Part shown: positions 54,534 through 63,869 of the stretch, in pieces | Layout of the letters: the number at the start of each line of letters is the position of its first letter | Numbering within the stretch: position 1 is the stretch's first letter | Origin: JAJTHJ01 sp046316025 | GTDB taxonomy: Bacteria; Pseudomonadota; Gammaproteobacteria; Burkholderiales; Burkholderiaceae_F | Length of the DNA stretch: 63,913 nt | Reading direction: 5' to 3' | NCBI GenBank assembly: GCA_046316025.1 | Contig: JBKCXU010000052.1 | Span: 1-63,913, forward strand | Notes under the pieces: model-generated | Told to the model about the DNA's origin: nothing | The model's database searches: none | The model's input: the letters and a program-made list of their open reading frames with translations, nothing else | Program-made: the position numbers and the translations under genes

Positions 54534-55970
54534 TCAGGCCTTCGCGTTCGAGCGGCCACGTGCGATCGGTCGCAGGCGTATCAGTCCCAACGTTTCGTAG
54601 AGGTACTGGTCGGGGTACTGGCGGTACCCCGTTCCCTGCTGACCGCTGCGCCGACGCAGCCAGATTCGCAGACGCCGCGCGGTGTAGCCGTCCAGAGCAC
54701 GGTAAATCTTCGTCACCGGCCCTTGACTGAAGTAATTCGCCCAGCCGCGCAGCAGCGGGTTGAGTTCTTCGACCCGCTTGGCCGGCGACGTGGCGTGCCA
54801 CCGCCGGCTCGTCTCCTCGTGTATGCGTTGCCGCAGGCGTTTGACGGACTTCATCGCCGGTGCCGTACCCCAGTAGGGACGGCCCCGGTAACCGTAGAAC
54901 CGGCCCACGGTGTACCCGAGAAAGTCGAACCGTTCCTCGGGCAGCTTGACCAGTCGGGTCTTCTTCTCGTTGACCGTCAGGCCAAGCCGGGACATCAGCC
55001 GCCGCATCGTCGCCATCGCTTCGGCACCCGCGCCGGGACGACACAGGATGACGAAGTCGTCGGCATAGTTGACCACTTCGGCTTGCAGCCGCCGCGCGTG
55101 ACCGCCCCGATACCACGCCAGCATGAAGCGGCGGAAGTACAGGTTGGCCAGCAACGGCGAGACGACACCCCCTTGCGGGGTGCCGCGGTTGGTGTCGCGC
55201 GCCACCGTCGTGCGGATTTGTCCGCCGCCGCCGGCCCGCTCGACCACCGGTGCGTCGAGCCACTGGCGGATCGCCGCCAGTACCGACCCGTCGGCAACCC
55301 GCCGCGCCACGCAGCGCAGCAGATCGCCGTGCGGGATCGTGTTGAAGTAGTCGGACAGATCGGCGTCCACCACTTCGCGCGCACCACGGTCGGCGATGCC
55401 GAAGTGAATGCGCCGCAGCGCCATCTTGGCGTCCATGCCCTCGCGGAAGCCGTACTGCCAGGGAAACAGGTCTTCGTCGAAGATCGGCCCCAGCACCAGC
55501 AGCACCGCCATTTGCGCGACACGGTCGCGGATGGTCGGGATGCCCAACGGACGCTGTCCGCCGCTGGCCTTGGCAATCCATACCCGCAACAGGGGCGCGC
55601 ACCGATACTGCCCGGCCCGCAACTCCTGCTCCAATCTTCGCAGCCACACCGTTCGTCCGCGCTCTTCGATGGCCTCGAAGGTCTCGCCGTCCATTCCCGG
55701 TGCGCCGCGATTGGCGCGGCAGCGGCGGAAGGCTTCGTGCAAGACGTCCGCACGGCACACCTTGTCCCACAGACTGTAGAACCGATAGGCTGTTTCGCTC
55801 TTGGCTTTCGCCCGTAACGCGCTCTGCAAGGTTCGAACCGAATCGAGCGGGGTTGTTAGGCTTGCACCAATCCCCGGGCTCTTCTCGCTTTGCACGTCCG
55901 CATCGGAACAGGAGGCCTTCGCTCCACCAGCGTTACCCGGCTTCGTCACTACTACACCCCCATCCGCCAT
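54534..55970 (-). CDS. ltrA: Group II intron reverse transcriptase/maturase
   Basis: Up to 478 residues. Reverse transcriptase blocks are clear: RCRANRGAPGMDGETF, the GIPTIRDRVAQMAV block, FREGMDAKMALRRI, the GTPQGGVVSPLLAN block and the catalytic VNYADDFVIL near residue 295. The maturase X domain follows (LLRGWANYFSQGP). No HNH endonuclease domain is present at the C-terminus, so mobility would rely on other target-priming routes. The first 40-70 residues look weak and the true start may lie further in, near residue 34-60. The frame is intact. Confidence 0.92.
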   Translation of the reverse strand: MADGGVVVTKPGNAGGAKASCSDADVQSEKSPGIGASLTTPLDSVRTLQSALRAKAKSETAYRFYSLWDKVCRADVLHEAFRRCRANRGAPGMDGETFEAIEERGRTVWLRRLEQELRAGQYRCAPLLRVWIAKASGGQRPLGIPTIRDRVAQMAVLLVLGPIFDEDLFPWQYGFREGMDAKMALRRIHFGIADRGAREVVDADLSDYFNTIPHGDLLRCVARRVADGSVLAAIRQWLDAPVVERAGGGGQIRTTVARDTNRGTPQGGVVSPLLANLYFRRFMLAWYRGGHARRLQAEVVNYADDFVILCRPGAGAEAMATMRRLMSRLGLTVNEKKTRLVKLPEERFDFLGYTVGRFYGYRGRPYWGTAPAMKSVKRLRQRIHEETSRRWHATSPAKRVEELNPLLRGWANYFSQGPVTKIYRALDGYTARRLRIWLRRRSGQQGTGYRQYPDQYLYETLGLIRLRPIARGRSNAKA

Positions 55971-56391
55971 CCGCAGGAGCCGACTCCACCCCTCACGAGG
56001 TCGCCGTTGCCCGGCGGCCCGCCGCGCACTCCCACGGACTTCCCTTGTTGCACGATCGATCGGTACCCCTGCGTGCTGCCACCACTACCCCGGTGGACGC
56101 GGCGCCTGCATCTCACGCTCGCTTCGGCGCCGCCGGCGACCTTCCCCGTTGTTATGGCGGGTCGGCATCCACGACGATCTTTCGAGGCCTGCTCGGTGTT
56201 CACTCGCGTTGCGGCCCGCAGGGTCTGCTGGCCCCCTTGCGGGGCCTTTTCAAGAAGTGCTTCAGCCCATTCGTTACCTCCTGGACCGCTCCTTGCGCTT
56301 CCGGCCGGAGCGAGAGTTGGCCGGGTCGGACTTGGACTTGGCCGAGGCCTCGCCTTCACCGACGGATCAACCGTGCCTTGGCAAGGCACAC

Positions 56392-56615
56392 ACAACAACT
56401 GGATCGAGAACCGCATCCGACCGATTGCGCTGGGGCGGGCGAACTGGTTGTTCGCCGGGACACTGGCCGCGGGGCAGCGGGCGGCGGCGGCGATGAGTCT
56501 GATCGGCTCGGCGAAGATGAACGGCCTCGACCCCTACGCGTACCTGAAGGACGTGCTCGAACGGCTGCCCACGCAGCCGATGCGCCGCATCGAGGAACTG
56601 CTGCCGCATCGGTGA
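56392..56615 (+). pseudogene. tnpC: IS66 transposase TnpC, 3' exon
   Basis: Encodes the last 74 codons plus two bases of TnpC: the NNWIENRIRPIALGR segment with the catalytic Glu, followed by ANWLFAGTLAAGQRAAAAMSL and an ending near RRIEELLPHR. Joined to the 5' exon (1309 + 224 = 1533 bases, 511 codons) the frame is perfect. The catalytic Glu is thus cut off from the two Asp residues by the intron. Confidence 0.92.
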
Positions 56616-56677
56616 CAGCCGCCCCAGCGGGTCTGATCCGGCGCCCGACCGTCAATACGACTTGGCCGGACGCATAC

Positions 56678-56685
56678 GCAGCTTT
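56678..56685. repeat. 8-bp target duplication of the IS66 element, right copy
   Basis: GCAGCTTT immediately after the right end of the IS66 element, identical to 52229-52236. In the recombinase gene it encodes part of E-K-L-R on the minus strand. Confidence 0.93.
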
Positions 56686-57665
56686 TCGGTTAACGCCAGG
56701 TTGACCGGCTCGATCGTCGCAGCCGCTTGCTTGAAGAAGCGCTTCATAATCGCCCACGGCCGCGCGCCGGTCAGTCCGGCGCCATCGGTTTTCAGGTTCG
56801 GAAGCAACGGGGTCGCCGCCGGCCAGCGCATGGTTGAGGTCGAGATCTCCCGCGCGGCGAGGTAACGGTCGAGCGCCAGCCGCGCCCGCGCCGGCACCAC
56901 CACCTTGCCGGCCTTGCTGCCCTTGCCCAGCACTTCGATCCAGCGATTTCCCGCTTCGTCTTCACTCAAATGCCCGAGCCGTGCGGCGACGAGCTCGCTG
57001 CTGCGCAGACCCGTCGCATAGGCAAAGTCCAGCGCGAAGCGCAATCGCCGCGCGGCTTCCAACGACCAGTCCTCGTCTTCGAGCCGATCCGCCACCGGCC
57101 GCAGCAGCGACCACTCGTGTTCTCTGAACCACCGGCTGCTGGACCGCGATCTTCCGGCGGCTGCTTTGACCCGCACCCCGGCAAAGGGGTTCGCGATCAG
57201 ATATCGCTGCTCGACCAACCAGCGGAACAGCGCCGAGATCACGGAAAGCGCATACGCGGCCGAACGCGGCGAAAGGGGGCCTTGGAAGGGCCGCCACTGC
57301 GGCGAGGTGCGCGCCGCCACCGGCCCGATCCAGCGCCGCTTCGGGGTGGGCTGCCGCAGAAAAGCGCGGTAGGCGACCGCGTCCTCGGTGGTCAGCGAGG
57401 ACAGCGCCTTGCCCCGTTCCAGAATCGCCCAAAGGATCAACCGCTCCGCCTCTTTGCGATAGGCCCGCTGGGTGACGGCCGATTCGTGCAATTGCAGCCA
57501 GGACTGCACGGCCTCGTAGTCGTTGTTCGCTGTCAGCACGCAGCGCCCGCGCGGTGCGCGGAACGCCCCGCGCGATCCGTTCAGCTCGCCCGGCACCAGC
57601 AGCCGTTCCCAAGGGATCAATTCCTCCTGCTCGAGCTTGACCAGGGCGCGGGCGCTGGTGGTCAA
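56678..57665 (-). pseudogene. Tyrosine recombinase, N-terminal part split by IS66
   Basis: From a TTG at 57665 (TTSARALVKLEQEEL) this encodes 329 codons of a phage-integrase-type recombinase: an N-terminal SAM-like core-binding domain (VQSWLQLHESAVTQRAYRKE), then the catalytic domain with the first Arg in YATGLRSSELVAARL and VLGKGSKAGKVVVP. It ends inside EKLR where IS66 entered; a chance frame runs 26 bases into the IS. The rest of the gene is at 52236-51981. The start is tentative because it is a TTG and the region upstream is shared with a divergent transposase gene. Confidence 0.88.
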
Positions 57666-57757
57666 TACCGGGTGGACTGCGAAGAAGGCTTCGATCCGGT
57701 GCGCGTTGACCGCCCCCAGGCCGCGATGCCGCCGCCCGCTATCGGCACATCGGCGAG

Positions 57758-58882
57758 GTGCTGCAACGGTTCAACTACGCCGCACTCGGTCGCCGCGAGC
57801 GCGGCTGGGTGCTGCGCTATCTGCGCGCCACCGGCGGCTACAGCCGTTCGCAGTTGACCCGCTTGGTTCATCTGGCACTGGCCGGTCTGCCCTTGGCGCA
57901 GCGCCGCCACGCGCCGCGCTGCCCGTTCCCGCGCCACTACACCGAGGCCGACATCCTGCTGCTGGCCGAGGTCGATCGGCAGTTCGACACCCTGTCCGGC
58001 CCAGCCACCGCGCATCTGCTGCGCCGTGCCTGGACCGTCTACGCCGATGCCCGCTTCGAGCGCCTGGCCACCCTGTCGGTGGCGCACCTGTACAACCTGC
58101 GCGCCAGCTTCCGCTACACCGCCCAGCGGCTCGCGCACACCCGCACCCGACCGACCCCGGTGGCCATCGGCAGCCGCCGCGCTCCCGCCCCCGAGGGCCG
58201 ACCCGGTTTCATCCGGGTCGATAGCGTGCATCAGGGCGACCTCGACGGGGTCAAGGGCGTCTACTACGTCAACGCCGTGGATTGCGTCACCCAGGGGCAG
58301 ATCGTGGCCTGCTGCGAGCGCATCAGCGAGGCCTACCTGTTGCCGGTGCTGGAGCAACTGCTGGCACAGTTCCCGTTCGCCCTCCTGGGCTTTCATGCCG
58401 ACAACGGTTCCGAGTACATCAACGCTCGCGTGGCCCGCCTGCTGGAGAAGCTGCGCATCGAGTTGACCAAGTCCCGCCCGCGCCACTGCAACGACAACGC
58501 GCTGGCGGAGACCAAGAACGGCGCCGTCATCCGCAAGACCTTCGGTTACGGCCATATCCCGCAGCGACACGCCGCGCCCATCAACGCCTTCTGCCGCGAG
58601 CGCCTCAACCCTTTCCTGAACCTGCACCGGCCCTGCCTGTTCGCCACCGAGATCGCCGATCCGGCCAAGCTCGGCCGCATCCGCAAGGTCTATCGCCCCC
58701 ACGATGCAATTACGCCGCTGGAGGAACTCGCCCGCCTGGCGGCCGCCGAGTCCTTCCTGCGCCCCGACCACGGCCTGGCCGAGCTTCAGGCCCAGGCCCG
58801 CGCGCAGACCGATCTGCTCGCCGCCGATGCCCTGAACCGTGCACGGCTGGCCTTGTTCGAACGCATTCGGCGCGCCGCCTGA
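57758..58882 (+). CDS. DDE transposase with integrase catalytic core (IS481/IS3-like)
   Basis: 374 residues. An N-terminal helical DNA-binding part (RATGGYSRSQLTRLVHLAL) precedes an rve-type catalytic core with Asp in GFIRVDSVHQGD, Asp in LGFHADNGSEYIN and Glu in CNDNALAETKNG, the DDE triad. A C-terminal helix region follows. A slightly earlier start (GTG near 57752) is possible. It is divergent from the split recombinase, with about 90 bases between them. I could not find element ends, so it may be a solitary gene of a larger element rather than an IS of its own. Confidence 0.82.
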   Translation: MLQRFNYAALGRRERGWVLRYLRATGGYSRSQLTRLVHLALAGLPLAQRRHAPRCPFPRHYTEADILLLAEVDRQFDTLSGPATAHLLRRAWTVYADARFERLATLSVAHLYNLRASFRYTAQRLAHTRTRPTPVAIGSRRAPAPEGRPGFIRVDSVHQGDLDGVKGVYYVNAVDCVTQGQIVACCERISEAYLLPVLEQLLAQFPFALLGFHADNGSEYINARVARLLEKLRIELTKSRPRHCNDNALAETKNGAVIRKTFGYGHIPQRHAAPINAFCRERLNPFLNLHRPCLFATEIADPAKLGRIRKVYRPHDAITPLEELARLAAAESFLRPDHGLAELQAQARAQTDLLAADALNRARLALFERIRRAA

Positions 58883-58912
58883 GCGACTCACGACAAAACG
58901 CGCGGCCTGCGT

Positions 58913-58934
58913 GCGGGGGCGCTGCGCCCCCCGC
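58913..58934. terminator. Strong GC hairpin after the DDE transposase gene
   Basis: GCGGGGGCGC (58913-58922) faces GCGCCCCCCGC (58924-58934), a near-perfect stem with almost no loop, 31 bases after the stop codon. No T run follows, so it may act as a weak terminator or simply be a structured element end. Bases 58935-59096 hold nothing else I can name. Confidence 0.45.
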
Positions 58935-59096
58935 GCCCGCCCGCTCAATCGATAGAAAAAGGGCAATGCAAAACACTCCTACACTACGGCTCCTTCTCCA
59001 ACCGATCGATCCGCTCCGGCACCGATCACCGAACTCCGTTCAGGCTCATCGCCGCATTGGAAAGGACTGGCCAATTCCGAACCGACCCTCGCGCCG

Positions 59097-60170
59097 ATGC
59101 AAAAGTCCGACAGACTCCTAGCATCTCTCGCCGTGAGAAACGTCGATCAGTATCTCGAGCTTGCTGATCGAGCCAACACCCGGCGGTCGTATGCCGCCTC
59201 GGTCCGTCACTACGAGCTGGAGTGGCGTGGCGCGCTCCCCGCCACGCCTGAGGCCATTGCCCAGTACCTGGCTCACTACGCGCCTTCGCTTACGACGAGC
59301 ACGTTGCAGGTCCGCCTGGCCGGGCTGTCCCGCTGGCATCGGGACCATGGTTTCGTCGATCCGACCAAGGCGCCCATCGTCCAGCAGGTTCTCAAGGGCG
59401 TACGCGCCGCGCACAACGCCCCACGAAGGCAGGCCCGTCCGGTCGAGTTCGACGTCCTCAAGCGTGTCTCGGACTGGCTCGACGAGGAAATCGTCGCAGC
59501 AGGGCCGCTCGCGGGCGCGCGGGCTGACCTCCTGCGCCGGAGTCGCGATCAGGCCATGTTGCGCCTCGGGTTCTGGCGCGGTTTCCGCTCCGACGAGCTA
59601 TGCCGCCTGCAGTTCGAGCACGTCCAGGTCGACCCGGGTGTAGGGATGACCTGTTTCATCCCTCGCACCAAATCGGACCGTGCCGTCCTGGGCCAGACGT
59701 TCGAGTGCCCAGCCCTCTCGCGGCTGTGCCCTGTAGAGGCCTTCCTGGCATGGCAGTCGGCGTCCGGCTTGACGACGGGCCCGGTGTTCCGGCGCGTCGA
59801 CCGCTGGGGCGGGATTGGGCGCAGCGCCTTGGCCCAAGGCAGCGTCGTGCCCTGGCTGCGAGCCCTCTTTAGGGAGGCCGGTGTTCAGGACGCGTCGCTG
59901 TACACCAGCCACTCGCTGCGCCGCGGCTTCGCCAACTGGGCGCGCGACAGCGGCTGGGATCTGAAGGCGCTGATGGACTACATTGGATGGCGCGACAGCA
60001 ACTCCGCCTTGCGCTACCTCGACAACGACAAAGGCAGGATCGCACAACGGTTTGAGCAGGGCCTTGCGCAATCGGAGCGGGCGCAACCGTCCGAGCCGGG
60101 GGCGGTTGCCCCGGCCGCCTCGCCCCGACGAAATAGCAACGTCGTGCCATTGCCACGCCGCCGTTCGTGA
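59097..60170 (+). CDS. Tyrosine site-specific recombinase
   Basis: 357 residues, intact. An N-terminal core-binding domain (ANTRRSYAASVRHYELE, AQYLAHY) is followed by a catalytic domain with Arg in GFWRGFRSDELCRLQ, the box HSLRRGFANWA and the Tyr nucleophile in NSALRYLDND. The stop overlaps the next gene by four bases (GTGA), so the two are probably translated together. It could be the resolution recombinase of the adjacent Tn3-family element, as in Tn3 relatives that use tyrosine recombinases (TnpI/TnpS types); that link is inference. Confidence 0.9.
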   Translation: MQKSDRLLASLAVRNVDQYLELADRANTRRSYAASVRHYELEWRGALPATPEAIAQYLAHYAPSLTTSTLQVRLAGLSRWHRDHGFVDPTKAPIVQQVLKGVRAAHNAPRRQARPVEFDVLKRVSDWLDEEIVAAGPLAGARADLLRRSRDQAMLRLGFWRGFRSDELCRLQFEHVQVDPGVGMTCFIPRTKSDRAVLGQTFECPALSRLCPVEAFLAWQSASGLTTGPVFRRVDRWGGIGRSALAQGSVVPWLRALFREAGVQDASLYTSHSLRRGFANWARDSGWDLKALMDYIGWRDSNSALRYLDNDKGRIAQRFEQGLAQSERAQPSEPGAVAPAASPRRNSNVVPLPRRRS

Positions 60171-60702
60171 CAGGCATCCGTGTTCCTGCCGCACTGATAC
60201 CGCAGGAAAAGATCACAGTCCGCAAGCTGCAGATCTTGTTCGGCGACTGGTGGCCCCACTATGCGCCTCCGTATGTGCTGCGCTGGACGTTGTTTGCTGA
60301 GCGCGACCCGTGCCCATACTGCGGCCAGTTCCTCGCGATCGAGCCGGGGGCTGCGGCCGTCGATTTCAATTCGGCCCACCTCGATCACATGGATCCGCTG
60401 TCCCGCGGCGGCGACGATTCGGTGCGCAACGCCATCTACGTATGTGCGGCGTGCAACGTCGCCAAGGGCCAGCGCCTGTTCGTCGACTGGCTCAACCGGT
60501 TGCCGGAAGATCGGCGCGATGCCGTCCTGTCCGGCAGATCTACATCGCCAAGCACGGCCACGCACCGGAAGAGTTCGTCCCGGGGCCGCGCCAGCCCCGC
60601 TTGCTGCTGACCCGGCCCGAGCTCGCCCTCGACGAACACGTCTTGCAACGGCTCTTCCCCAGGCCGCTTGTTGACGGACCACCTAAACGACCAACGAGCT
60701 GA
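60167..60702 (+). pseudogene. HNH endonuclease-like protein, one-base frameshift
   Basis: From a GTG at 60167 the protein shows a zinc-binding CPYC, the HNH core DHMDPLSRGGDDSVRNAI and a second CAAC, an HNH nuclease layout. Near 60534-60537 a base is missing: after AVLSG the original frame goes off into low-complexity residues and stops at 60610, while the next frame gives a sensible tail (IYIAKHGHAPEEFVPG, then LLLTRPELALDEHVLQRLF) ending at 60702. The tail ends 6 bases before the converging Tn3 transposase gene. The HNH core itself is intact, so the truncated form might still act. Confidence 0.75.
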
Positions 60703-60708
60703 ACTCGG

Positions 60709-63630
60709 TTAAGCGCGAGCGGCGCCGCTGCCGGCATCGAAGAGCCATTCCGCGTACTGCTGCAGCGGAAAGCTGAAAATGCCGCGGAAGTTGATGTTGC
60801 CGTGGTGCGCCGGGCTCGTACCTTCCAGCCACGCCATTTCATCCTCGGTGAGGTAAGCACGATCGCCCAGCAGGTGCTCCTGCATCTTGTTGGCGGTCCA
60901 TGCCAGACACAGGTTGAGCATCAGCGTCAGTGCCCCAGAGGTGGCGTGCAGCTCGTCCACGTCCTGACCGCGCGGCTTGGAGAACGTGCCGGCGTAGATG
61001 GCGCGTTGCAGCTGATGCAGTGCCTCCCCGTGCACGAGGATGCGATTGACCAGTCGCCGGAGTTCCTCGCTGAGCAGGTAGTCGCAGAGATAGATGCTGC
61101 GGACGAGGCGGCCCAAATGCACACCGGCACGATACGTCGGGCTGTCCGATGCGGCAGAGCCGAAGCGTGCCAGGGCAACGGTCGCCGCCGTGTGGCCCGT
61201 TTCCACCGAAGCAGCGATGCGCACCAGGTTGTCCCACTCCTGCTCGATCAGGCGCAGCGAGACAACGGCTTGCGCGACGTCGGCCAACGCCTCGTCGACG
61301 TCCTTCATGCTGCTCGGGATATACAACTTGCGGTCGGCGACGTGGGCCAGGCGCGGGCACAAGGCAAAGCCGAGCAGCTTGGCGAGCCCCATGGCGAAAT
61401 CTGTATAGCCGTGGGTGTCGACTGCAAGGCGGTCGATCTCGACCTCGGTCTGCCGCAGAGCCGCTTCGATCGCTGCACCCGCCTGCCGCTCGTTGAGAAC
61501 GATCGGCAGGTCGTACAGCACACTCCAGAAGTCTGCGACCAGCGTGTAGGTGCCGACGGAGGGCTGTTTGCGCCGGTAATCCATGCGTGCCGCCCAGATG
61601 TGCTTGGACACATCGATGCTCATCATGTCACTGGACGCCAGCGAGCCGTCGCCCCAGACGGTGCAGATGGGAAGCCGCTTGTGGAAGTTGACGACGGCGG
61701 CGTTGGCAGCACGCACGGTCTCGGCGTTCTCGAAGAGATGCATGCCCCGCAGGACGCCGTTCGCATTGAGCTGCGGCATCGTCAGCGCCACCTGTGACGC
61801 ATCCAGGGCACAGCCGTGCGCCACCATACCGGCGTACACCTCGAGCAGCTCCTCGGCGCTGCGGGCCATACGGCCGAGCATGATCTTGCTGAAGCCGGTC
61901 CGGCTGTCCAAGTCGAGGATAAGCTCGGGGAACTGCACCACACCGATCTTGGCGAAGAGATCGTCCTTGTTCTGCTTGGCGTCCGGGTGAGCGGCCTTAG
62001 CACCGAGACGTGGAACCCTGAAGTGGCCGTTGTCGAGCCCCAGGCGATCTGACCGGACGGCTTCGGCAAGCAGACTGAGCTTGAGTCGCAGTTCTTGCTT
62101 CAGGCTGTCCAGGAACGGGCCAGCCTCCAGGGGCAGGTTCAGTTGCGCGTACCGCAGCAAACGGTCGCGTTGCCAGTCCTCGTCACCGATGAGCACGCGT
62201 CGGCGTCCCCGGAACTTCTCGCTGTGCGTGACGAACGCGGCACCGCTCTTGAGCGCCTTGCGCAGGCCGATCAGTGTGGCCGCCTCCACGGCCCGGAACG
62301 CGCGCTCCCGATCTTCGCCTTCGATAATCTCGCGCCAGGGCCTCGGCATCGGAATCTTGATGCCCCGGGGCAACGTCGTCTCTTTGCCCTGATAGAGCGT
62401 CTGCAGGATCGCGGCGCGCTCGACGGACTCGTCGCCTTCCTCGGCCTGCAGATCGAGCTTCCCAAGTTCAGACAGCAGCGCACGGATCTCGGAGTTCGGT
62501 TCACTCAGGATCCAACGCGCGGCCGCAGCCCGTGTCGGAAACCGCGGCGGCTCATACTGCTCCTGGAGCAAAAGCACGTACTGCCTGAAGTCAGCGTCCT
62601 CGACGGTCGCGTCGGCCGCCTTGCCGAAGATTTCTGCGATGGCGTCGTGCGCCGACTTCGATGACTTGGCCTCCAGGGTCTCCGCGGCCTTGTAGGCCTT
62701 GCTGACCAGCTTCGTCACACGATTGGCACCGAGCATGATCGCCGCGTCGGTCGCTGCCGCCAGTGCCCATTGCAGGAAACACACGAACCTGAGGCTGCGC
62801 GTCGGATCCTGCAGCTCGCGAACCTTCGCGGGTCGCATGTTCTTGAGCTCTTTGGCGTATACCTTGACCTTGTCCTGGTACATCTGGTGCACATTGAGCT
62901 TGTGCACGCCGAGCTCCTTGAGAAACTCGACCCGATCCATGCGTTCCCGGATCTGGTTGACAGACTTTCGCCGGGGCGGCTTCTGCAGCCATTCAAGGGC
63001 CGACCGCTCGCCGCCGTGCGGGGCCATGACCTTTGCGAACCAGTACGCGATCGTTGCCGGCGGGATCTGCTCGTGGATCAATCGAAGAAGCCCGATCTCC
63101 GAAAGCGACATCGAGCGCACAACCATCGTGCGCAGATCACGGGGCGCGATGGCGATGAACTTGTGCTGGTACAACCAGGCCATGCCCCGGCCCATCAGGT
63201 AGTCCGTGCCAGGTGAGGTCACTGCCTCACGGTCGAGGAAGGTGGCGAGCTGGGCACGGTCGTCTTCCTCGGCTTTGCGGAAACCCAGAACCTGCATCGC
63301 CCACCACTGGTGCTCGTAGCGGGTCTTCGATCGGTCGTAAACGCTGCGCAGCGACGTGATGGGGATCGGGTCGAGCTTCAACTGCGCCGCCACGAATCGC
63401 ATCAGGCGCGCAGGAATCGTGTGCAGGTCCGCCAGCGGGCTGCCGGACATCCGCATGAAACCCAACTGGATGGCGGCGGCGAGCCGCAACGTTGCCGTGC
63501 GGCGCGTCTTGATCTGCGCAATCTCGGCTTCGCCGTAGACGAAAAATGCCTGCAGTTCAGCGATGCCGAGCGCGCGCGGTAGAGTGGTCGTGCCGAGGTA
63601 TTGCTGCTGCCAGCGATGGATAACCTGCAT
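60709..63630 (-). CDS. tnpA: Tn3-family transposase TnpA
   Basis: 973 residues, the usual Tn3 TnpA length, unbroken. The N-terminal DUF4158-like region (LQAFFVYGEAEIAQI, RLAAAIQLGFMR) is followed by the C-terminal catalytic half: Asp in TVWGDGSLASSDMMS near 658, Asp in LAVDTHGYTDFAMGL near 735 and Glu in VHGEALHQLQRAIYAG near 872. Size and an end sequence resembling that of IS1071 point to the IS1071-like part of the family; this is tentative. It is the only transposase in the window that looks fully functional, so the Tn3 element may be the most recent arrival. Confidence 0.93.
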   Translation of the reverse strand: MQVIHRWQQQYLGTTTLPRALGIAELQAFFVYGEAEIAQIKTRRTATLRLAAAIQLGFMRMSGSPLADLHTIPARLMRFVAAQLKLDPIPITSLRSVYDRSKTRYEHQWWAMQVLGFRKAEEDDRAQLATFLDREAVTSPGTDYLMGRGMAWLYQHKFIAIAPRDLRTMVVRSMSLSEIGLLRLIHEQIPPATIAYWFAKVMAPHGGERSALEWLQKPPRRKSVNQIRERMDRVEFLKELGVHKLNVHQMYQDKVKVYAKELKNMRPAKVRELQDPTRSLRFVCFLQWALAAATDAAIMLGANRVTKLVSKAYKAAETLEAKSSKSAHDAIAEIFGKAADATVEDADFRQYVLLLQEQYEPPRFPTRAAAARWILSEPNSEIRALLSELGKLDLQAEEGDESVERAAILQTLYQGKETTLPRGIKIPMPRPWREIIEGEDRERAFRAVEAATLIGLRKALKSGAAFVTHSEKFRGRRRVLIGDEDWQRDRLLRYAQLNLPLEAGPFLDSLKQELRLKLSLLAEAVRSDRLGLDNGHFRVPRLGAKAAHPDAKQNKDDLFAKIGVVQFPELILDLDSRTGFSKIMLGRMARSAEELLEVYAGMVAHGCALDASQVALTMPQLNANGVLRGMHLFENAETVRAANAAVVNFHKRLPICTVWGDGSLASSDMMSIDVSKHIWAARMDYRRKQPSVGTYTLVADFWSVLYDLPIVLNERQAGAAIEAALRQTEVEIDRLAVDTHGYTDFAMGLAKLLGFALCPRLAHVADRKLYIPSSMKDVDEALADVAQAVVSLRLIEQEWDNLVRIAASVETGHTAATVALARFGSAASDSPTYRAGVHLGRLVRSIYLCDYLLSEELRRLVNRILVHGEALHQLQRAIYAGTFSKPRGQDVDELHATSGALTLMLNLCLAWTANKMQEHLLGDRAYLTEDEMAWLEGTSPAHHGNINFRGIFSFPLQQYAEWLFDAGSGAARA

Positions 63631-63869
63631 TGCACGCCCCCCAAACAGATGCGAGGAAACTCTAGTGCGGCGAGTGGCGTTGGGTCAACGCGCACCGCAG
63701 TGCGCGCGCCGATCGCCTGTTACTACCGGTCACTTGCCGGCGACCCGCCGTTGCTGAGCGGGCAGAATCAGAGACCTCCGCTCAACCGGGTTGCTGTGGG
63801 GCAGTCACGGATGGGGTGGGCCGCCGTGAAATCGGCCAGCGGTCGCGTCGGTTCCGAGTCGACCGACTT

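Larger units (their letters stand above)
54374..56391 (-). mobile_element. Group II intron, antisense to the IS66 tnpC gene
   Basis: Read on the minus strand the intron starts GTGTGCC at 56391 (consensus GUGYG) and ends CTCTAC at 54374. Removing it restores tnpC exactly (L-P-A-D-N-N-W-I-E). It is 2018 bases long: about 420 bases of RNA domains upstream of the open frame, a reverse transcriptase/maturase gene, then domains V and VI. Because it lies on the strand opposite tnpC, transcripts of tnpC would not be spliced, so the insertion truly disrupts the transposase. Confidence 0.92.
52237..56677 (+). mobile_element. IS66-family insertion sequence interrupted by a group II intron
   Basis: The left end begins GTAAGCGTCCACCG at 52237; the right end, read from 56677 on the other strand, begins GTATGCGTCCGGCC, an imperfect inverted repeat typical of IS66. 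Perfect 8-bp direct repeats flank it. It carries the three-gene set tnpA, tnpB and tnpC on the plus strand. Total length is 4441 bases; without the 2018-base intron it is 2423 bases, a normal size for IS66. It is inserted in a tyrosine recombinase gene. tnpB is frameshifted and tnpC is split, so the element is probably immobile. Confidence 0.93.

Noticed and set aside
52456..55770. Very long minus-strand open frame across the IS66 genes and intron
   Set aside because: It is antisense to tnpA, tnpB and tnpC and overlaps the maturase frame; composition is arginine/alanine rich with no motif, an effect of high GC.
58913..58934. Certain rho-independent terminator
   Set aside because: The hairpin is strong but has no T run, so only a low-confidence terminator was listed.
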